Below, piece by piece: positions 16,347 to 25,681 of a stretch of DNA of 60,176 nt. The notes beneath the pieces were generated by a model. It saw only the letters and a list, made by a program, of their open reading frames with translations, made no database searches and was not told where the DNA came from. A program made the translations under genes and the position numbers. The first letter of the stretch is position 1, and every line of letters starts with the position of its first letter. Origin of the DNA: an uncultured Clostridia bacterium (lineage in GTDB: Bacteria > Bacillota > Clostridia > Christensenellales > Borkfalkiaceae); the NCBI GenBank assembly GCA_944354265.1, contig CALVPX010000052.1:1-60176 (forward strand), read 5' to 3'.

Positions 16347-16389
16347 AAATGCAGGTGCGTTTAACTGCGTGCCCTGCGCGTTTAAATAT

Positions 16390-16953
16390 ATGAAGATAAT
16401 AGTAGGTTTGGGCAATCCCGAAGAAAAATATTTCAAAACCTTTCACAACATGGGTTGGCTCGCCGTCGGCGACTTGGCGGCCAATCTTGGCGTAAAGTTC
16501 AAAAAGCGCGAGTGCGAGGCCATATGCGCCGAAGCCAACGTAGGCGGTCAGAAGGTGATAATCGCCCGTCCGCTCACTTACATGAACTGTTCGGGCAGGG
16601 CGGTAAAGCAGCTGCTCGCCAAGCACAAGGCCACCCCCGCCGACCTCGTCGTCATCTACGACGATTACGACATCCCCAAGGGTCACGTCCGCATCCGCCC
16701 CTCGGGCAGTGCGGGCACGCATAACGGCATGCGCTCGGTCGTGTCCGAAATCGGCACGTCAGAGTTTGTCCGCATACGCATCGGCATTCGCGACCCCGAA
16801 GTAAACATTCCCATAATCAATTATGTCCTCTCCGAAGTCCGCCCCGCAGATTATGAGCTGTTTGTTGCCGCCTGCGGCAGGGCTGCGGACGCGGCTCTCG
16901 CTCTCGCCAAGGGCGAAAAGACCGAAATTGTAATGACAAAATTCAACGGCTGA
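16390..16953 (+). CDS. pth: Peptidyl-tRNA hydrolase
   Basis: 187 residues. It releases peptides from drop-off peptidyl-tRNA. The N-terminal VGLGNP, catalytic His19 in TFHNMG, YMNCSGRAV, DDYDIPKG and GTHNGMRSV are the family blocks. The ATG at 16390 is chosen because the protein begins MKIIVGLGNP in homologues; no clear ribosome site precedes it. It is followed by mfd after 40 bp, the classic pth-mfd order of Firmicutes. Confidence 0.95.
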   Translation: MKIIVGLGNPEEKYFKTFHNMGWLAVGDLAANLGVKFKKRECEAICAEANVGGQKVIIARPLTYMNCSGRAVKQLLAKHKATPADLVVIYDDYDIPKGHVRIRPSGSAGTHNGMRSVVSEIGTSEFVRIRIGIRDPEVNIPIINYVLSEVRPADYELFVAACGRAADAALALAKGEKTEIVMTKFNG

Positions 16954-16993
16954 TTTTTAGCCGTTCCGCCGCACTGCGGCAGATTATAATTTA

Positions 16994-19900
16994 ATGAATA
17001 AAAACTTTTTCACCTGCGACAATTTAAAGGGTGACTATCCCGCCCTTGAAAACGACGTCCGCCTCGGTACTCCGACGGCGGTTTTCGGCGTTTCTGATAG
17101 TCAAAAGTACCTAACCGCATGCATTTTTGACGGGGCGGTACTGTATATTGCGCCCGACCACATTGCCGCCGAAAAGGCGTACGAGGCCATTAAGACCCTG
17201 TCGGGCAAAAAGTGCGCATATCTTTCGCCTAAGGACGATGTCCTGCTTTATAAGGACGCCGTCTCCCGCGATGCACTCTTCCGCCGCTTGAAGGCACTGC
17301 ATGAAATAGACGACGGCGCGCAGATAGTCGTGTGCGACGTGGAATCGGCTCTTCAGCTCGTGCCGCGCAGTCTGCCGTATATCGCATTAAAAAAGGGAGA
17401 GGACGTTGACTTCCTGTCCCTGCCCGCCGAGCTCGTCAGTATGGGCTACACCCGCGAATACTCGGCGGAGAGCGCCGGCTCCTTCGCCGTGCGCGGCGAC
17501 ATACTCGACATATATCCCGTCGGCGCAGAAAATCCCGTCCGCATAGACTTCTTCGGCGATACCGTCGAGCGCATACGCCCCTACGACCCCGTCAGCGGCG
17601 AGCGGCTCGAGGATATAGACTGCGTCACCATAATCGCCGCCACGGACAGCGTGATAGAGCAGGGCGATATTCCTAAAATCAATTCCGCACTCTCCGCGGG
17701 ACTAAAAAATTGCCCCGATCAGAGGGCTTACGACCGCTCGCGCGCCATAGCCGACGAAATAGAGGGCAAAATTTCTTCGGGCTCGCCATTTGCGGGAGCA
17801 TCATTCCTGATGCCCGTTCTGTCGTCCGCATGCACCGTGTTTGACATTATCCCTCAGAACAGCCTCGTCATACTCGACGAGTGTAAGACCATATCCGACC
17901 GTCTCACTTCGGTGAGCAAGGAGCACCGCGAACGCTATAAAAGTTTAAAGGAGGGAGGCGAAGTCTTTCCCTTCTCGCTCAATCAGTTCATAACCGAGGA
18001 GCAGTTCATCGCGCGCGTGCAGTCATTCCGCAACCTTGCGCTTCAGACTTTTACGTCCTCGACCATGTTTTTCCGTCCCCTGAAGACGTATAACCTGCGC
18101 TCAACGCCCACGCCGTCCTACCTGAATTCCGTTCCCGCCCTCGTTCAGGACATAAAAAATTGGCGGGCGGGCGGCTACCGCGTGCTCGTGTTTACGGGCA
18201 GCGTTCAGCGCCTCGAAAAACTCTCCGATTCCCTCGACGCCGAGTATATCTCCGTCGACCCTCTGCCCGACAGTTTGGATGCAATGCGCGGCGTGTGTCT
18301 GAGCAGTGAAGAGCTTGCAAAGGGCTTTGTCCTTCACGAGGCTAAGCTTGCCGTCGTCGGCAGCGGCGATATCTACACAAAATCTGTCCGTCAGCGCATA
18401 CGCCGCCGCAGGGGCGACATGTTTGCCTCGCCCGAAATCGGCGACTACGCCGTCCACGAAAAGCACGGCATAGGTAAAATTACCGGCACAAAGAAGCTTG
18501 AAACTACCGACGGCATAAAGGAATACATCGCCATCGAATACCGCGGCGGCGACGTCCTGTATGTGCCCGTCGAGCAGATGGATATCCTCTCCAAATACTC
18601 GGGCGAAAGCAATCCGCAGCTGTCAAAGATCGGCGGCGCCGAATTCGACAGAGTAAAGGAGAGGGTGCGTCAGTCAATAAAAAAACTTGCGTTCGACTTA
18701 AAGGAACTGTACGCCGAGCGCTCGCAAAAAAAGGGCTATGCCTTCCCCGAACACGCCGCCATGATGGAGGAGTTCGAGGACGCCTTCGAATACGAGGAGA
18801 CGCCCGATCAGCTCGCAAGTATAGAGGAAATCAAAAAGGACATGTGCTCCGATAAGGTCATGGACAGGCTGCTCTGCGGCGACGTCGGCTATGGCAAGAC
18901 GGAAGTCGCCCTGCGCGCCATCTACCTGTGCGTCCTCGGCGGCAAGCAGGCGGCGTTCATGTGTCCCAGCACAATCCTCTCCGAACAGCACTATCAGACG
19001 GCTCTAAAGCGTTTCAACGACTTCGGCGTGCGCGTCGAAAAACTCAACCGCTTCAAGACGCCTGCCGAGCAGCAGAAGGTATTGAAAAAGCTTGCCGACG
19101 GCGATATCGACGTAATAATCGGCACGCACCGCCTGCTGTCCGACGACGTAAAATTTTACGACCTCGGCCTGCTCGTCCTCGACGAGGAACAGCGCTTCGG
19201 CGTAGAGCACAAGGAGAAGATCAAGCACATAAAAAACGACATCGACTGCCTTACCATGACGGCCACGCCCATACCGCGCACGCTGCACATGTCGCTCGCG
19301 GGCATAAGGGACATAAGCACCATAAACACGCCTCCCCAAAAGCGGCTGCCCGTGCAGACATATGTGGTGGAGGAGACGCCCACTCTCGTGCGCGACGCCA
19401 TCGTGCGCGAAATTTCCCGCGGTGGGCAGGTGTTCGTGCTGTACAACAGGGTGGAGACCATATCGTCCTTTGCAGGCAAACTGTGCGAACTCGTGCCCGA
19501 AGCAAAAATAACTTACGCTCACGGCAGAATGGATAAAAACACGCTCGAAGGCAATGTGTTTGCCTTCTACCGCGGCGAAAAAAACGTGCTCGTTACCACC
19601 ACGATAATAGAAAACGGCATAGATCTGCCCAACGCCAACACCATCATCGTCATCGACTCCGACCGCCTCGGCATATCTCAGCTCTATCAGCTGAGGGGGC
19701 GCGTGGGCAGGGGGGACAGGTTAGCTTCGGCCTACTTCACCTTCCGCCCCGATAAAGTTATGACGAGCGAGGCGACCGAAAGGTTAAAGGCAATAATGCA
19801 GTTTACCGAACTCGGTTCGGGCTTCAAAATAGCCATGCGCGACCTCGAAATAAGGGGTGCGGGCAACGTGCTCGGCGCAGAACAGCACGGCCATATGGAC

Positions 19901-20416
19901 AAGGTCGGCTACGAATTGTACTCCAAGCTTTTAAAGGAGGAGCTGACGGGCGAAAACGTGTTCTCCGCCGAGCTCGACGTAAAGGCCACGGCGTATATCC
20001 CCGAAAGCTATATCGAAAGCAGCGCCGGCAGGTTGGACGCCTACAAACAGATTGCCGAAATACGCACCGTTGCCGACTACAAGCGCGTGTACCGCTCGAT
20101 AGAGGAAAATTACGGCAGCATGCCCGACTGCGTGTTCAACCTACTAATCATCGCCGTACTCAAGGCGTACGCAACGCCCTTCGGCGTAAAAAAGATAAGC
20201 GTCAACTCCAAGGGTGGCAGTTTGGAACTCGCAGGCATCGCTTCGCTCAGCGACGGCAAACTTTCCGCCGCCATTCAAAGATATTCGGGCAAAGTCACTC
20301 TGTCCATGGCGCGCACTCCCGCCATAGTGTTCAGGCCGTCGTCAACGCCTGTCAAAACCATGCGCGGCATGATAAATTTTTTAAAATTTGCGGCAAGTTT
20401 CACGCAAAATCCATAA
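16994..20416 (+). CDS. mfd: Transcription-repair coupling factor
   Basis: 1140 residues, full length. UvrB-like N-terminal module (about 1-350), CarD-like RNA-polymerase interaction domain (about 480-560, FASPEIGDYAVHEKHGIGKI), SF2 translocase with Walker A GDVGYGKTE and DEEQRFG box, RecG-like motifs (HGRMDKNTLE, QLRGRVGRG), and a C-terminal autoinhibitory domain. It removes polymerase stalled at lesions and recruits UvrA. TATAAT (16985-16990) sits only 3 nt before the ATG and there is no ribosome site, so initiation here is unclear and read-through from pth is likely. Confidence 0.97.
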   Translation: MNKNFFTCDNLKGDYPALENDVRLGTPTAVFGVSDSQKYLTACIFDGAVLYIAPDHIAAEKAYEAIKTLSGKKCAYLSPKDDVLLYKDAVSRDALFRRLKALHEIDDGAQIVVCDVESALQLVPRSLPYIALKKGEDVDFLSLPAELVSMGYTREYSAESAGSFAVRGDILDIYPVGAENPVRIDFFGDTVERIRPYDPVSGERLEDIDCVTIIAATDSVIEQGDIPKINSALSAGLKNCPDQRAYDRSRAIADEIEGKISSGSPFAGASFLMPVLSSACTVFDIIPQNSLVILDECKTISDRLTSVSKEHRERYKSLKEGGEVFPFSLNQFITEEQFIARVQSFRNLALQTFTSSTMFFRPLKTYNLRSTPTPSYLNSVPALVQDIKNWRAGGYRVLVFTGSVQRLEKLSDSLDAEYISVDPLPDSLDAMRGVCLSSEELAKGFVLHEAKLAVVGSGDIYTKSVRQRIRRRRGDMFASPEIGDYAVHEKHGIGKITGTKKLETTDGIKEYIAIEYRGGDVLYVPVEQMDILSKYSGESNPQLSKIGGAEFDRVKERVRQSIKKLAFDLKELYAERSQKKGYAFPEHAAMMEEFEDAFEYEETPDQLASIEEIKKDMCSDKVMDRLLCGDVGYGKTEVALRAIYLCVLGGKQAAFMCPSTILSEQHYQTALKRFNDFGVRVEKLNRFKTPAEQQKVLKKLADGDIDVIIGTHRLLSDDVKFYDLGLLVLDEEQRFGVEHKEKIKHIKNDIDCLTMTATPIPRTLHMSLAGIRDISTINTPPQKRLPVQTYVVEETPTLVRDAIVREISRGGQVFVLYNRVETISSFAGKLCELVPEAKITYAHGRMDKNTLEGNVFAFYRGEKNVLVTTTIIENGIDLPNANTIIVIDSDRLGISQLYQLRGRVGRGDRLASAYFTFRPDKVMTSEATERLKAIMQFTELGSGFKIAMRDLEIRGAGNVLGAEQHGHMDKVGYELYSKLLKEELTGENVFSAELDVKATAYIPESYIESSAGRLDAYKQIAEIRTVADYKRVYRSIEENYGSMPDCVFNLLIIAVLKAYATPFGVKKISVNSKGGSLELAGIASLSDGKLSAAIQRYSGKVTLSMARTPAIVFRPSSTPVKTMRGMINFLKFAASFTQNP

Positions 20417-20513
20417 AATTTGTTTGCTATAATATTTTAAATATCGTATAATAAATGAGTATTGTAAAAAACGGTGAAATGGGTTTTACCCCTTTCGCCT
20501 GCGGAGATTTTTA

Positions 20514-22676
20514 ATGAAAAGTAAAATGCTTGTTTGCGGCGCCCTTGCGGCCGCCCTCACCATATCCTTCGCCTTTTCGGGATGCGGCAACGCTACAAGA
20601 AACGAAGAAGATATGGGTCAGGTTATCGCTACAGTAGATATCTCAAAGAGCACAAACCTCGAAAGCGAGGGGCTTTCACAGTATTCCTCTGCGATAGATT
20701 CTGAAAAAAATATCCTTAAAAGAGATCTCGTCGCTTCCTTCTACAACGTGGGATATTCCTATGTGCAGAGCGGTTACGATACGGCGCAGGTATTCGAAAT
20801 GCTCGTCGACGCCCTTACAACTACATCAGTCGTAACTCAGTACACCACGCTCAAACTCATCAGTTGGAAGAGTCAGGAAAATCCCAATCTGCTCGATGAA
20901 TATTTAAGCCTCGAAACCCCCGTGGAGAGGTATGAATACCTCCTCGAAGGAGAAATCAGCGACGAGTCTGAAAGCGACCGCACCCTGCTTGCCCGCTACG
21001 CTCTCTATTCGAGCATAAACTCCTCCCTCGATTCAATAGAGGAGGGCATAATAAACGGCGACGACGACAGCGCTTCGTCGGATGAAACGCGCACCACTCC
21101 GGGCGGCGCAGGCGAAGAGGTGGAGGATTTCCTTCCCCTCAACGATGACGGCACTCTCAATTACGCAATTTACACGGGCTATTCGGGCGATGGCTTCAGC
21201 TATCTCATCGGCGATTCGGGCATTTATCAGGACGACATGCTCGAAGGCTCCACAAGGTCCACCCGCCGTCAGGCATACGCGTCGTTCTTAAGCAGCCTCA
21301 AGCAGAATTACCTCATCACCGAAGAGGACAGCGAAGTGCGCGACATTCTGTCGCTCTCCTACATTCAGGAAGAATATCTCTCGCAGCTTCAGCAGCAGGT
21401 GATCAACGAATATTACGAGCGCTATCAGGCAGAGCAGGAGGCTCTCATCGAAAGCGTTGATTCCAACGGCGTCTACACCTTCCTTCAGGAGAGGTACGAA
21501 AGGGATCTCACCGATCAGTCGATATCAAATTCAACGGCTTCATCCTTCGAAAATACCATGAGCTCCCTCTCCGATACGTCGTTCATCCTCTATGCGCCTT
21601 CAACCGAGGGCACAGACGGCGGCACTTACGGCTATGTATATAATATTCTTCTGCCCTTCAGCGCCGCACAGAATGTCAACATCGATACTTCCAACACCAC
21701 GGCGCAGTACTACCTCGCAAGAAAGGACATCCTCGACGATATAATCGCCACCGACCAGCGCTCCGCATGGTTCAACGGCGCGACAGATTATTCGTTCGAC
21801 GCAGACGAGGCCGGCCTCGACTATTACGGCGGCGCGGGCAGAAATTATCTTTTCTTTGAAGATAACCTCACTCAGACGGACAGGTATCAGACTCTCGATA
21901 AGTACGACGGCCGCTATTCCTATAACGGCAGCGTTGCCGAAAACGACGACGGCTCCTACAGCCTTGTTCCCGCAAGACTGACCGTCGACGACGTGCTCTC
22001 CGAGCTTGAAAATTACGTCGAATATGTAATGGGCGGCGACACCGTCACAATCGAAAAGCAGGACAGCTACAACGTCACAGATTACAACGACTATTACACC
22101 GAGGAGACGAGAAACCTCCCCGACAGCCAGAAGCAGATAGATTATTCGCGCTTCGTATACGCAAAGGGCAAGGTCGATTTAGGCGAAACTTCGCTTTCAT
22201 CCTTCCTCGCAAATATGTTCGTTGAAGAAAGCGCCGCTTATAAGGCAATGAGCGCCGTCAACGAACTGCAGTATGCCTACACGACCGACACATCCGTACT
22301 CTCGCAGTACATCGGCTATTCGGTGTCTGCATACGACACAAACTATGTCCCTGAATTCGAATATGCCGCACAGGCCGCAATTGCGGAGGGGGCAGGCACC
22401 ATCTATGTCTGCGCCGCCGACTACGGTTGGCACATCATCTATGTAACGGCAACCTTCGATACAGCCGGCGGCCCCGTATACGGCGACGACGTCGCATGGA
22501 CGGCAGATCAGGTCCTCAGCGAAGGTACCTTCCAAAATATGTACTATAATTGGATTAAGGATAGTACTCTGTCTGAAGTAACATCCACCCGCCGTTCGAT
22601 AATAAACGAACTTTTCGGCGGCGACACCACCGTCACAAGGTACGAAGATACTTACAGCGATCTGCTCGAACTCTAA
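20514..22676 (+). CDS. Divergent PrsA/SurA-like lipoprotein with degenerate parvulin domain
   Basis: 720 residues. A lipoprotein signal (about 1-25) ends FSGC, predicting lipidation at Cys24. The first mature segment GQVIATVDISKST resembles the start of PrsA/SurA chaperones (vATVNGeeI). Near the C-terminus, VPEFEYAAQAAIAEGAGT and the following ADYGWHIIYV strongly resemble the last part of a parvulin prolyl-isomerase domain (efeeAafal..G..s....yGwHiI). The rest is acidic, rich in Ser/Tyr/Asp and unrecognisable, including a long central insert. It sits after mfd, where Clostridia often carry a PrsA/SurA-type gene, which supports the call. It probably assists folding outside the membrane; catalytic activity is doubtful. 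Confidence 0.68.
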   Translation: MKSKMLVCGALAAALTISFAFSGCGNATRNEEDMGQVIATVDISKSTNLESEGLSQYSSAIDSEKNILKRDLVASFYNVGYSYVQSGYDTAQVFEMLVDALTTTSVVTQYTTLKLISWKSQENPNLLDEYLSLETPVERYEYLLEGEISDESESDRTLLARYALYSSINSSLDSIEEGIINGDDDSASSDETRTTPGGAGEEVEDFLPLNDDGTLNYAIYTGYSGDGFSYLIGDSGIYQDDMLEGSTRSTRRQAYASFLSSLKQNYLITEEDSEVRDILSLSYIQEEYLSQLQQQVINEYYERYQAEQEALIESVDSNGVYTFLQERYERDLTDQSISNSTASSFENTMSSLSDTSFILYAPSTEGTDGGTYGYVYNILLPFSAAQNVNIDTSNTTAQYYLARKDILDDIIATDQRSAWFNGATDYSFDADEAGLDYYGGAGRNYLFFEDNLTQTDRYQTLDKYDGRYSYNGSVAENDDGSYSLVPARLTVDDVLSELENYVEYVMGGDTVTIEKQDSYNVTDYNDYYTEETRNLPDSQKQIDYSRFVYAKGKVDLGETSLSSFLANMFVEESAAYKAMSAVNELQYAYTTDTSVLSQYIGYSVSAYDTNYVPEFEYAAQAAIAEGAGTIYVCAADYGWHIIYVTATFDTAGGPVYGDDVAWTADQVLSEGTFQNMYYNWIKDSTLSEVTSTRRSIINELFGGDTTVTRYEDTYSDLLEL

Positions 22677-22696
22677 ATAAATAAAGGGAGAGAACT

Positions 22697-23524
22697 ATGG
22701 AAATCTGGCAGGCAATAGTGCTCGGCCTCGTTCAGGGTCTTACGGAATTTCTTCCCGTTTCATCCAGTGGCCACCTTACGTTTGTGCAAAGCTTAATGGG
22801 CGTCAATCTCGGCGGTATGGATCTGTTGTTCGACATAATCCTCCACGTCGGCACCTTGGTCGCCGTGTGCGCAGTCTTTTGGCGCGACATCATCGACCTC
22901 TTCAAAAAGCCCTTCAAAACGCTGCTCTATCTCATAGTGGCAACCATACCGGCGGGCGTCGTAGGCCTGCTCCTCATGGATTGGTCTGAAGAGGTGATAA
23001 GCGGCAGTCCCTACATCGGCATATTGCTCGCGGTGTTCTTCACTCTCACGGCAATACTGCTTCTCGTCACCGAAATTTATGCCAAACGCAGGTCTAAGGA
23101 AAAGGAATTGCCCCTCTGCTGGCGCACGACCATCCCCATGGGTCTCGCGCAGGCGGTGGCCGCGCTCTTCCCCGGACTTTCGCGCAGCGGTTCAACAATC
23201 TGCGCCGGCGTTCTTGCGGGCGGCAGATCGGAAGATTTGTCCAAGTTCTCATTTTTAATGAGCATACCCGTCATTTTGGGCAGCTTTGCCGTATCCCTCG
23301 TAAAGGGCGCGGTAGACGGCGAACTTTCAGCCTCGTTCACAGCAATGGGGCCCAACGCAGGTTGGTGCATAGCTCTTGGCTTCATCGTCGCCGCAGTGTC
23401 CGGCCTGTTTGCCATCAAGGTCATGCTCGGCGCAATCAGAAAGGCCAACTACAAGTGGTTCAGTTTGTATCTCGTTTTACTTGCAATCGTCTGCATAGTT
23501 CTCTATTGCTGCAACATCATTTAA
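22697..23524 (+). CDS. uppP: Undecaprenyl-diphosphatase (BacA type)
   Basis: 275 residues, about eight membrane segments. It recycles undecaprenyl pyrophosphate to the monophosphate used for peptidoglycan export, and confers bacitracin tolerance. The two signature regions are present: QGLTEFLPVSSSGHL at the N-terminus and PGLSRSGSTICAG in the middle. AAGGGAGAG precedes the ATG, 20 bp after the lipoprotein gene, with no terminator between, so the two are likely co-transcribed. Confidence 0.95.
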   Translation: MEIWQAIVLGLVQGLTEFLPVSSSGHLTFVQSLMGVNLGGMDLLFDIILHVGTLVAVCAVFWRDIIDLFKKPFKTLLYLIVATIPAGVVGLLLMDWSEEVISGSPYIGILLAVFFTLTAILLLVTEIYAKRRSKEKELPLCWRTTIPMGLAQAVAALFPGLSRSGSTICAGVLAGGRSEDLSKFSFLMSIPVILGSFAVSLVKGAVDGELSASFTAMGPNAGWCIALGFIVAAVSGLFAIKVMLGAIRKANYKWFSLYLVLLAIVCIVLYCCNII

Positions 23525-23540
23525 TTAAAAATAAAATTTA

Positions 23541-23576
23541 AACGGCGGCGCGCTTTCAAAGCGCGCCGCCGTTTTA
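23541..23576. terminator. Bidirectional terminator between uppP and pyk
   Basis: A near-perfect palindrome with 16-nt arms beginning AACGGCGGCGCG around a single C. A-rich sequence lies to the left and TTTT to the right, serving both convergent genes. Confidence 0.9.
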
Positions 23577-23590
23577 TCGTCTGAATTTAT

Positions 23591-25012
23591 TTACTGAATT
23601 GTTTCAACGTTGATGAGGTTGGAGTTGCCGCTCTTGCCGTTGGGCGTTCCGCCCGTCAGCACTATCTTGTCGCCCTTGCTTACAAGTCCGGTGCTCACTG
23701 CGGCGCGCTTGGCGTAGTGGAAGAGCACGTCGACCGAATAGAATTCCTCACTCATTATGGGTATGACGCCCCAAGAAAGCCCGAGCTTTCTGTATGCCCT
23801 TTGGTCGGTCGTCATGCCTATTATGTCTATCATGGGACGGAAACGCGACACCGTCCTCGCCGTGCCGCCCGTACGCGTGCAGACCACAATTACCTTTGCA
23901 CCTATGTCGTGCGCAAGCGTGCACGCCGAGTGTGCAAGTGCCTCGGAAAGGCTGTTTACATGGTACTCTGACTCATCTATATAGGCAATGTATTGCGTGT
24001 TTGCCTCGGCCTGCTTTGCTATCTTTGCCATGGCGCTCACGGCTTCAACGGGGAACTCGCCCGCAGCCGTCTCGCCCGAAAGCATGATGGCGGAGGAGCC
24101 GTCGTAAACGGCATTTGCCACGTCGGAAATTTCTGCTCTCGTGGGGCGGGGTTGATGTATCATCGATTCAAGCATCTCCGTCGCCGTTATCGAGCGCTTG
24201 CCGCTTATGCGGCACTTTCTTATAATCTGTTTCTGAATGGCGGGCAGCTCTTCATAGGGAACTTCCACGCCGAGGTCGCCGCGGGCAACCATTATGCCTT
24301 GGCTGACTTCGATAATGGAATCGAGGTTGTTGACGCCCGCGCGGTTTTCAATCTTTGCAATAATTTCAATTTCGTCGTTGGTGTCGCCGCATTCCCTCAG
24401 CCAATTTCTTACATCAATTATATCCTGAGCGCGGGAGACGAACGAGCATGCCACAAAATCTATGCCCTGTTCAACGCCGAACTTGAGGTCAGATTTGTCC
24501 TGCTCCGAAAGGAAAACCATGTCAAGCTCTTTGTCGGGGAAAAACATGGACTTTCTGTTGGAAAGCACGCCGCCGACTACAGTTTTGCAGATGACGTTGG
24601 GCTTTTCAACCTTAATAACTTCAAAAATCATCAGCCCGTTGTTCAAAAGAATTTTGTCGCCGGGGTTCATCTGATCGCATATCCCCTTGAACGAAACGGT
24701 CACCCTGTTTTGGTCGCCTTCGATCTCTTCCGTAGTAAAGGTAAACTTGTCGCCGTCATGCAGCGTTATTTTATTGTCCTTGAATGTGCCTATCCTGAAT
24801 TCAGGACCCTTTGTGTCGAGCATTATGGGGAGGGGTACTCTCAGCTTGTCGCGCACCTTTTTAATGGTATTCATTTTCTGAAGGTGCTCTTCATGCGTAC
24901 CGTGCGAAAAGTTGAGCCTCGCAACGTTCATGCCTGCTTCCACCATCTTGGTCAGCACTTCTTCGCTCTCGCTTGCAGGTCCGAGAGTGCAGATTATTTT
25001 GGTTTTTTTCAT
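23591..25012 (-). CDS. pyk: Pyruvate kinase
   Basis: 473 residues from the ATG at 25012, preceded by CAGGAG. It has the TIM barrel with metal and phosphate residues (TLGPASES, RLNFSHG, MLDTKGPEFR), the catalytic Lys region IIAKIENRAGV, and the signature MVARGDLGVEVP. The C-terminal allosteric domain ends VLTGGTPNGKSGNSNLI. There is no extra C-terminal PEP-utiliser domain, unlike the Bacillus enzyme. It catalyses the final ATP-forming step of glycolysis and is monocistronic, diverging from rnpB. Confidence 0.96.
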   Translation of the reverse strand: MKKTKIICTLGPASESEEVLTKMVEAGMNVARLNFSHGTHEEHLQKMNTIKKVRDKLRVPLPIMLDTKGPEFRIGTFKDNKITLHDGDKFTFTTEEIEGDQNRVTVSFKGICDQMNPGDKILLNNGLMIFEVIKVEKPNVICKTVVGGVLSNRKSMFFPDKELDMVFLSEQDKSDLKFGVEQGIDFVACSFVSRAQDIIDVRNWLRECGDTNDEIEIIAKIENRAGVNNLDSIIEVSQGIMVARGDLGVEVPYEELPAIQKQIIRKCRISGKRSITATEMLESMIHQPRPTRAEISDVANAVYDGSSAIMLSGETAAGEFPVEAVSAMAKIAKQAEANTQYIAYIDESEYHVNSLSEALAHSACTLAHDIGAKVIVVCTRTGGTARTVSRFRPMIDIIGMTTDQRAYRKLGLSWGVIPIMSEEFYSVDVLFHYAKRAAVSTGLVSKGDKIVLTGGTPNGKSGNSNLINVETIQ

Positions 25013-25094
25013 AAACAAAACTCCTGATGCAAATTTATCCGTATATATTTTAAAACAAAATTTTGCAAAATGCAATAAAAGATGAAAAATAGTT

Positions 25095-25122
25095 TTGTAT
25101 ATTTTGTAAAATGTGCTAAAAT
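25095..25122 (+). promoter_or_regulatory. rnpB promoter
   Basis: TTGTAT (25095-25100), 16 bp, TAAAAT (25117-25122). The predicted start near 25130 agrees with the 5' end inferred from pairing of the RNA termini. Confidence 0.65.
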
Positions 25123-25131
25123 ATTTTCAAA

Positions 25132-25490
25132 TCCGAGTTAATTGTGCGGTCGCGGGCAAAGAAATTTGCGTGAGGAAAGTCCGAGCATCGCAGGGCAACG
25201 GTGCCTGCTAACGGCAGGTGAAGGCGACTTCAAGGAAAGTGAACAGAAATACACCGCAGGGCTTGCCGCCCTGTAAGGTTGTAATGGCGAGGTAAGAGCT
25301 CACCGTGGCGGCGGTAACGCCGCCAGCCAATTAAACCCCACCGGATGCAAGATTGGGGCGTCGGCTGATTTTAATATCGGGGCTGCCCGTCCGCCGCCGT
25401 CCGTCAACATCGCTTGAGCCTGCAGGCGACTGCAGGCGTAGATAGATGGCCGCACTCGACAGAACTCGGCTTACAGATTAATCTCGGATT
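25132..25490 (+). ncRNA. rnpB: RNase P RNA, type A
   Basis: About 359 nt. The universal core is clear: GAGGAAAGTCCGAGC (from 25172), the ACAGAAATACACCGC region (from about 25243), GGTAAGAGCTCACCG, and the 3' element CGACAGAACTCGGCTTACAG. The ends TCCGAG and CTCGGA pair as P1. The layout is the ancestral type A rather than Bacillus type B. The RNA is the catalytic subunit that matures tRNA 5' ends. Confidence 0.95.
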
Positions 25491-25500
25491 TAACTTTTTA

Positions 25501-25532
25501 CATGCCGCGCATTGTTTGAAATGCGCGGCATG
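25501..25532 (+). terminator. rnpB terminator
   Basis: Arms CATGCCGCGCATT and AATGCGCGGCATG with a 6-nt loop, 10 nt past the RNA. The T-tract is weak. Confidence 0.75.
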
Positions 25533-25573
25533 TAATATTTTGTCAATATCTGTCTCAACCGTGCAAAATTTGT

Positions 25574-25602
25574 TTGCGGTTTTGCCCGTGCTCGTTTATA
25601 AT
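25574..25602 (+). promoter_or_regulatory. degV promoter
   Basis: TTGCGG (25574-25579), 17 bp, TATAAT (25597-25602). The leader is about 70 nt and ends in the ribosome site AAAGGGGG. Confidence 0.65.
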
Positions 25603-25681
25603 GGTATTGTCGTTTTATGTAACGGCACAGCGAAGTACCGCTTTGCGGTGTTTCAGATTAAAAATTTTAAAGGGGGAACAT

